Position numbers and translations under genes: made by a program. Shown here piece after piece: positions 57,924-64,000 of a DNA stretch of 64,000 bases (positions within the stretch are counted from its first letter, which is position 1; every line of letters starts with the position of its first letter). The DNA is from Cephalopachus bancanus (Eukaryota > Chordata > Mammalia > Primates > Tarsiidae). The stretch covers positions 2,480,001 to 2,544,000 of the forward strand of contig JAPVLO010000123.1 in assembly GCA_027257055.1 (NCBI GenBank), given 5' to 3'. Below the pieces are notes generated by a model. It was not told the origin of the DNA. It saw only the letters and a program-made list of their open reading frames with translations, and did not search any database.

Positions 57924-58214
57924 TAGAAAGAATGTAAAAGGCAGCATAGCTTAGATGTGACTGGGATTGATAATGAAAAAAATGTTGAAATTCAAGTCAG
58001 ATAAAGGGTGATGGCTAAGCGTCCCTTCTTGGGTTTTATTTTTAGATATGAAAACAGAAAAGTTTCCCATTAGTCAAAGTGAGGATGGGCCTTTTATGAC
58101 TGCCCATTTCAAACATGGCTCTTAGAATCTTTGTCCTAGCAGGTACTTTCAGGTACTGTCCCAGTCTCTTAATTCCTGCACAAAGGTGTTCTGTAGCATC
58201 CCTGACAGGAGTTG
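57924..58214. other. Unassigned sequence
   Basis: A 139-codon minus frame (58042-58461) spans this stretch and the start of an L1; it has no family features. Not called. Confidence 0.4.
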
Positions 58215-58859
58215 GTCCAAATTCAGTTATTCTGATTATGTCAGCAAGATGCCTGACTAGAGATGCCTGGCACTCATCCCCTTCATAAGAAACGACCAAA
58301 GCAATAAATAAACAAGATTTGACTGAGGGTTGAAGGGAGAGCATTTGCAATGCAGTGGGGGGGAGTAGACATGCAGTTCCATCTTTCTCACCTGGATTGA
58401 ATCTGCCCGTGGTCAGAAGGGACTTCCTGTTGCAGAGAACAGGTAAGCAGAAGAAACCCACTAGTCCCTATTGCCACCCAAGACACCTGCAGTCCTTACT
58501 ATAGGAGACCCTCACGGTCCTCACAAGCCCTGAGTCTAGTCTAGACAGCTACCGGGAATTTACACAGCTGCATTGTTCCAGATTAGGAGCAAAAAGCATG
58601 CACTATCCACAGTCTGTGGACCCCTGTGAGACAGTCTGCTGCAGCACAGAATAATCTTGAGAGCAGAGCCATCTCTGGAGTATAGCCTCCTTGGGAGCTA
58701 GTAGCCACTGTACTTCTTTCAGCCTGGGGTCTCTACCCTCATTCCAAGCCCATATCAATGGCTGGATGCTACAATCCCAGCAGTGCAGAACCTGGGTCCA
58801 GGATTGGCTGTTACTCTGATGCTGTACTACAGCAAAAACAACTCCAGCTGTTCTCATTT

Positions 58860-59480
58860 TCAGTTGGAGAAACAGTCTTACAGGCCTGTCCAGGGTGAAT
58901 CTGCCTTTGAGCCAGCCAAACTGCTGTATATCCTCAAGTGAGTGGAAGAAGGCTTCAAGTCTCTTAGTGGCTGATGTGCTCCCAGGTTGGCAGAGTGATT
59001 ACATGCCCATACCCTGAGAAACAACCCTGCAGTGCCCCACTCATTTCAGAGAATCCCCAGCCTTCCCAATGGTCCCACGCCTGCAATCAGGACTTGAGAA
59101 ACAGTTCCTCAGGCTGTCCCTGGGAAACATGGCCCCATACCAGCCTAGCAGCCAACGCATCTGTGTTTGAATCCAATAAGCAGCTCTGTAACCTGCCCCA
59201 GGCAGGTGAGCCCTTAGGCTGACTGAGTAGCTGTGATCCCACATCCTAGGTCTAAGAAACAGCCCTGTGGGCCACTCCCAGCAGATATACACGCAGGCCA
59301 GTCAAGAAGCCATATGACCACATTCCAAACCTGAAAAAGAGTCCCAGTCTTCCCCTGGCAAAACATGTTCCCAGACTTACCGTGTAACTGTGTATCTACA
59401 TTCTGGACTAGAAAAAAATCCCTGGACTAGAAAAAAGACACCCCTCTGCACTGGCCGAGTAACCTCATGTGAGTGATCCT
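58860..59480 (+). repeat. Imperfect internal repeats in L1 5' region
   Basis: A motif of the type GGCTGACTGAGTAGCTGTGA, then a CCTGAGAAACAACCCTG-like block, recurs roughly every 100 bases (around 58.98, 59.08, 59.22, 59.31 and 59.39 kb). It looks like a degraded tandem 5'UTR array. Confidence 0.5.
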
Positions 59481-59764
59481 GGCCCAGGTAACTGCCCCAC
59501 AGCCCAAACCCTAGCCCCAAGTTGGCTGACCCATCATATGCATGCACACGTCACCTGAGAAATAGCTTGGCAAGAACACATCCAGCAAATCCACACCATC
59601 GCCACCACAAACTCTTTCAGAGTAAGTCACGAGACACTTGCAAATGTCACTGGTGTGGATTGCAACTGAAGAAACTACATGCAGACTATACTACTGCATC
59701 TACCTAGACCCAAAGCCAATGCACCAATTGAACCAATACCCCAAGACCCATTCACACAAATGTC

Positions 59765-60700
59765 TTTCCCTATGATACCTAACCATAAAATCAAAAGAGA
59801 TGACTTACCAACCAAATGCATAGAAATCAATGTAGGAATACATCAAACATGAAATTGAAAGGAAGTATGATATCTATAAAGGAACACAGTAATTCTTTAG
59901 TAACAGATCCCAATAATAAGGAAATACATAAAATACCAGAAAAATAATTTAAAATAATAATCTTCAGGAAACTCAGACATAAAAGAATACAGGCATACAA
60001 GTCAACAAAATCAAGAAAACGATTCATGATTTGAATGAGAAATTAAACAAAAACATAAACATGATTAAAAAAAGAACCAAGCAGAAATCCTAAACTTGAA
60101 GGATTCAGTGAATGAAATAAATGCAATTGACAGCTTCAATAACATACTAGATCAAGCAGAGGAAATACTTCCTGGACTTGAAATAACACAGAGGAAAAAA
60201 AAAGAAAAAAATTAAGAATGAAGAAATTTACGTGATTTAAGGAACACAATTAAGCAAACAAATATTCAGATGTGGGCATTCCAGAAGGAGATGAGAAGGA
60301 AAAGGGTGTAGAAAAAACATTTAGTAAACACAACTCTTGGTCATTCAATGCCACACTTGCTTCTGAGTGTCGGCCCTCTTTCCAATCTGTGAAAGGTGAA
60401 TAATAAACTTTACTTATTTCTATTTTCTTCCTTGTTGCAATCTTGCACTATTCCTGTGGCACTGGCACCAGCACCGGCCCACCTCGCCTCAGTGGACCCT
60501 TTCAATTATATCAAACAAAGCTGTTCTTCAGAAATGAGGGAGAAATAAAATCTTTAACTGAGAAGCCAAAAGTAAAGGAATGCATCATCACTAAACTGGC
60601 CTTACAATAAATGTCCAAGGGAGTCTTACATCTGGAAGTGAAAAGACAACAACTATCATCGCGAAAGCATGCTAAACTATAAATTCACTCGTAGAACCAA
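59765..60700 (+). pseudogene. L1 ORF1 pseudogene
   Basis: L1 ORF1 encodes an RNA-binding chaperone. Text such as GAAATCCTAAACTTGAAGGA, TTCAGTGAATGAAATAAATG and ATCAAGCAGAGGAA (coiled-coil part), and later AAATGAGGGAGAAATAAAAT (C-terminal part), mark it. The middle is missing or replaced by an LTR fragment. No long frame remains. Confidence 0.7.
60325..60508 (+). mobile_element. LTR fragment (R-U5-like) in L1 ORF1
   Basis: About 185 bases foreign to L1: GAGTGTCGGCCCTCTTTCC, GTGAATAATAAACTTTACTT (an AATAAA signal), then TTGCAATCTTGCAC and a GC-rich end CCCACCTCGCCTCAGTGGAC. This is the usual look of an ERV1-class LTR 3' part. No A tail and no clear target duplication. Confidence 0.55.
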
Positions 60701-60910
60701 AATACCTAAGAGAAAGGGAAAGAAATCAAACCTCACCACTACAGAAAACCAACCAACCAAAAAAGAATAATAATAAGAGAGGAAGTTAGGAACAAAAGAT
60801 GTACAAAACAACCAAAAAACAATCAATGAGATGGCAGGAGTAAGTCCTCACCTATCAATAACAACATTGAATGTAAACAGATTGAACTCCATTTAAAATA
60901 TATAGATTTG

Positions 60911-61066
60911 CGGGGTAGGATTGGCAGTAGTAAGAAATTGCTAGGGGAAGGGGGGCACACCTCATCAACAAGGGTACTTGCATAATGAGCATTTTTATAC
61001 CTAACCCTGAATTTTACTCATATCTTTAAAATTAAAAATGAAAATAAATAAATAAATAAATAAAAT
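60911..61066 (+). mobile_element. L1 3' end only (type A)
   Basis: GATTGGCAGTAGTAAGAAAT, GGGGGGCACACCTCATCAAC and CTAACCCTGAATTTTACTC, with an (AAAT)n tail at 61041-61065. Flanks ATTTAAAATATATAGAT (60891-60907) and ATTTAAAAAATAGAT (61076-61090) suggest a duplication. Confidence 0.8.
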
Positions 61067-61100
61067 GAATCCTCAATTTAAAAAATAGATAGATAGACAG

Positions 61101-61219
61101 ATGTGACCTGATCCCAAACCAGCTGAAGTGAGGACCAATGGGAGGCCCAAACTTCACTGGTATGATGACCGCTTATGAACCTAACCCTGAAATGTAACCC
61201 ACATCTTAAAACAAAAAGA
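61101..61219 (+). mobile_element. L1 3' end only (type B)
   Basis: ATGTGACCTGATCCCAAACC, GGAGGCCCAAACTTCACTGG, TATGATGACCGCTTATG and CCTGAAATGTAACCCACATC. Abuts the type A fragment on the left and an Alu on the right. Confidence 0.75.
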
Positions 61220-61506
61220 GGCCGTGCTCGGTGGCTTAGCCTGCAATCCCAGCACTTTGGGAGGCCGAGGCAAGTGGATTGCCCCAGTACGCGAATCCAA
61301 GACCAGCCTGGGCATCTTGGTGAGACCTCGTCTCTACAATACATCAAAAATCAGCCAGGCATGGGGCGCGCCTGTAGTTCTGACTACTTGGAAGACTGAG
61401 GTGAAGGATCGCTGGAGCCCAGCAGGTTGACACTGTGTTGGCCGTGAGTGTGACACAGCACTCCAGCCTGGGCAACAGTGAGACTCTGATTCAAAAAAAA
61501 GAAAAA

Positions 61507-61514
<8 letters not shown>
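61220..61514 (+). mobile_element. Alu dimer, lineage-type, forward
   Basis: GGCCGTGCTCGGTGGCTTAG to an A-rich tail. The tail passes into (TA)n and (GA)n. Confidence 0.93.
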
Positions 61515-61558
<44 letters not shown>

Positions 61559-61590
61559 CGGGGGGGGGGAGAGAGAGAGAGAAAGAGAAG
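61515..61590. repeat. (TA)n(GA)n tail tract with G runs
   Basis: About 11 TA units, then GA units interrupted by a nine-G run at 61560-61569. Confidence 0.9.
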
Positions 61591-62561
61591 GCTGAATGGG
61601 GGGGAAAACCCCCCCAAAACTAGATCCAACTATTTGCTGCCTATAAGAAGCTCACTTTACCTGTGAAGTGAAAAGTAGACTGAAAGTGATGAGCTGGAAA
61701 AAGATATTCCACACAAATGGAAACCAAAAGCAAGTAAAAGTAGCTACACTTATATCAGACAAAACAGACTTCAAGTCAAAAGTTATAAAAAGAGACAAAG
61801 ATAAACATTATATAATCATTATATAATGATTAAAAAGATCAATTCAACAAGATAATGTAACAATTATAAATATATATTTTACCAGCACTGAAGCACCCAG
61901 ATACATAAAGCAAATATTGTTAGATGTAAAGGGAGAACTAGAACCCAATATAATAATAGCTGGGGACTTCTTCACCTCTTGCTCAGCATTGGATAGATCA
62001 TCAAGACAGAAAATCAACAAAGAAATATCAAATTTAAACTTCATCATAGACCGAATGAACCTAACAGACATTTATAGAACATTTCACCCAACAGCTGCAG
62101 AATACACAGTCTTTCTATCAGCACATGGAACATTCTTCAGGATTGACCATATGTTAGAGTACAAAACAAGTCTTAAAAAATTTAAAAAATAAAAATTATA
62201 CCAAGTATCTAATTTGACCACAATGGAATAAAACTAGAAACCAATACCAAGAGGAATATTTAAAACTATACGAATACATGAAAACTAAACAGCATGCTTC
62301 TGAATGACTAAGGGTGAAGGAAGAAACTGAAAATAAAATTCAAAAATTTCTTGAAACAAAGGAAAATAGAAATAAAACATACCAAAGCCTATCAGACACA
62401 GCAAGAGCAATATTAAGAGATGTTTATAGCAATAAATGTCTCATTAAAAACTTAGATTTCAAACAATTTAATAATGCATCTCAAGAAACTAGAAAAATAA
62501 GAACAAACCAAATTCAAAATTAGTAGAAAAAAAGAAATAAAGACCAGAACAGAAATAGTCA

Positions 62562-62844
62562 AACATGCTGGCACCTGTAATTTCAGCACTCTGGAAGATC
62601 AAGGTAAGAGGATTGATTGAGCCCAGGAGTTTGAGACCAGCCTAAGCAGCATAAACCTTGTCTCTACAAAAAGTTAAAAAATAAGCTAAGCATGGTGGCA
62701 CACATCTGTAGTCCCCACTACTTGGGAAGCTGAAACAGAAGGATAGCCTGAGCCTAGATGATCGAGGCTGTGGTGAGCTATGATTGTGCCACTGCACTCC
62801 TGCTTAGGTAACAGAGTGAGACTCCGACTCAAAAAAAAAAAAAA
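62562..62844 (+). mobile_element. AluJ-like element in L1
   Basis: Older Alu with right arm CGAGGCTGTGGTGAGCTATG. A 14-A tail at 62831-62844. AAAGACCAGAACAG before and AAAGATCAGAGAGAGCAG after look like a worn duplication. It splits the L1 ORF2. Confidence 0.88.
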
Positions 62845-64000
62845 GATCAGAGAGAGCAGAAATAAATAAAATGGAGACAAAAATACAAAAGATCAATCAA
62901 CTAAAAAGTTAGCTTTTTGAAAAGATAAGCAAAATTGACAAACCATCAATTAAGAAAAAATGAGAGGAGACCTAAGTAAATAAAAAATGACATAGCGGAG
63001 ACCACAGAAATACAAAAGATATAATACATTTGAAAGCCTAGAGAAAAGGGATACATTTCTGGACACACACAATATACCCAGATCAAACCAAGAGGAAACA
63101 TAAAACCTGAACGGGCCAATAAAAAGTAATGAGATTGAAACAGTAATTTAGACAAGTTTAGAAAAAACAAAGAAAAGTCCAGGACCAGATGGTTCCATCA
63201 CTGAATTCTACTGAGCCTTTAAAGAATACTTAATAGCAATTATTCTCAAACTATTCTAGAAAATTGAGGTAGAGAGAGTCTTTTTCTATCTCATTTTTTG
63301 AAGCCAGCATGACCCTGATACCAAAACCAGACAGGACACAACAAAAAAAGAAAACTACAGGCCAATATCTCTGATGAACTAGGCACAAAAACCTACAACA
63401 AAACACCCACAAGCCTAATCCAACAACTCATCACAATACAATACGATTAAGTGGGATTTGTCCCAGAAATGCAAGAATCGTTCAACATATGAAGATCAAT
63501 AAATGTAATACATCACATCAATAGAATAAAGGACAAAGACACTATGATCATCTAAACAGATGCACAAAAAAGCATTTAATAAAATTCAGCATCACTTTAT
63601 GATAAATACTCTCAATAAATTAGGTATAAAAGGGAAATACCACAACACAATAACGGCCACATATGTCAGACTCACAACTAACATCATAGTGATTAGGGAA
63701 AAGCTGAAAGACTTTCCTTTAAGAACTGGAACAAGACAAAGAAGTCCACTCCCATTGCTCTTATTCTGGCATGGACTAGTCCATGCCAGAGCAACTAGGC
63801 AAGAAAAAAAAGGATGTGCATCCAAACTGGAAAAGAGGAAGTCATATTGTTCCTCTTTTGTATATTTGAAAGATTCTGAAGACTCTACCAAAAAGATTCT
63901 TAGAACTGATAAACAAATTTAGTAAGTTACAAGATACAAAATAAACATACAAAAATCAGTAGTGTTTCCATGCACAAACAACAAACTGAAAAAGAAACCA

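Larger units (their letters stand above)
58215..64000 (+). mobile_element. Old long L1 (L1M), running off the window
   Basis: 5'UTR-like region from about 58215 (GATGCCTGGCACTCATCCCC, AGAGCATTTGCAATGCAGTG), then ORF1 text (59.8-60.7 kb), the inter-ORF region, ORF2 start at 60831 and reverse transcriptase to the window end. Interruptions: an LTR piece (60.3-60.5 kb), two L1 3'-end fragments and an Alu (60.9-61.6 kb), and an AluJ (62.56-62.84 kb). ORFs broken throughout. The L1 3' end lies beyond the window. Confidence 0.85.
60831..64000 (+). pseudogene. L1 ORF2 pseudogene, catalytic motif deleted
   Basis: Endonuclease-reverse transcriptase remnant starting at ATGGCAGGAGTAAGTCCTCA. Endonuclease text at 61917-62192 (NIIIAGDFFTSCSALDR, ending FFRIDHMLEYKTSL); 62314-62523 is the linker (KIQKFLETKENRNKTYQSL). 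In the reverse transcriptase, GTRQRSPLPLLLF at about 63730 is followed by EVILFLF-like text where FADD should stand: about 15 bases covering it are missing near 63858. Truncated by the window end. Confidence 0.82.

Noticed and set aside
58042..58461. Open frame of 139 codons on the minus strand
   Set aside because: It overlaps the start of a forward L1 5' region; no domain seen.

Overview
This window looks like primate nuclear DNA without a supportable protein-coding gene. It carries about twenty 7SL-derived dimeric Alu elements, LINE-1 copies of several ages, MaLR-type LTRs, MIR and L2 fragments and fossil DNA transposons, with long AT-rich unique stretches between them. No open reading frame is flanked by plausible splice sites or reads as a conserved protein; the longest ones fall in Alu, L1, L2 or unique sequence. 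I read it as intergenic or deep intronic.

Lineage: two worn copies (2.9 and 62.6 kb) look like AluJ, but most Alus share a private set of differences: GGCTCAGCCTGTAAT near the 5' end, CTACAATAAATC at the arm junction, GCCCAGCAGGTCGAGG and GGTGGCCGTGAG in the right arm, and GAGACTCCAACTC before the A tail. These are neither the AluS/Y forms of monkeys and apes nor the lemur/loris forms as I remember them. With short LTR-derived, L1-mobilised pieces also present, the best guess is a tarsier (moderate confidence, inference).

Layout. 0-15 kb: unique DNA with Alus (including a close inverted pair), MaLR LTRs, MIR/L2 and MER5-type fragments. 15.4-21.6 kb: an old forward L1 that was later hit by an Alu, a MaLR LTR (itself hit by an Alu), a short LTR-derived retroposed piece and a deleted mariner transposon. 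22.7-25.9 kb: reverse-strand L1 sequence. 27.6-30.8 kb: L1 3' ends, one split by an Alu, and a second copy of the short LTR-derived piece. 31.0-31.8 kb: a degenerate 30-bp minisatellite. 32-39.5 kb: mostly unique, with two MaLR-like LTRs. 39.5-42.6 kb: two younger L1 copies. 43-57 kb: unique DNA with MIR, L2, hAT and Tigger fossils and Alus. 57.1-57.9 kb: three Alu units head to tail. 58.2 kb to the end: a long old L1 carrying LTR, L1 3'-end and Alu insertions.

Nothing here works together as an operon or pathway. The interest lies in the nested insertion history, a CA tract at the same place in two L1 ORF2 copies (in frame in one), the LTR-derived short element, the mariner remnant, the minisatellite and several hairpins or palindromes that look like template-switch scars. 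Most repeat boundaries are read by eye and should be taken as good to about 10-50 bases unless a target-site duplication is given.
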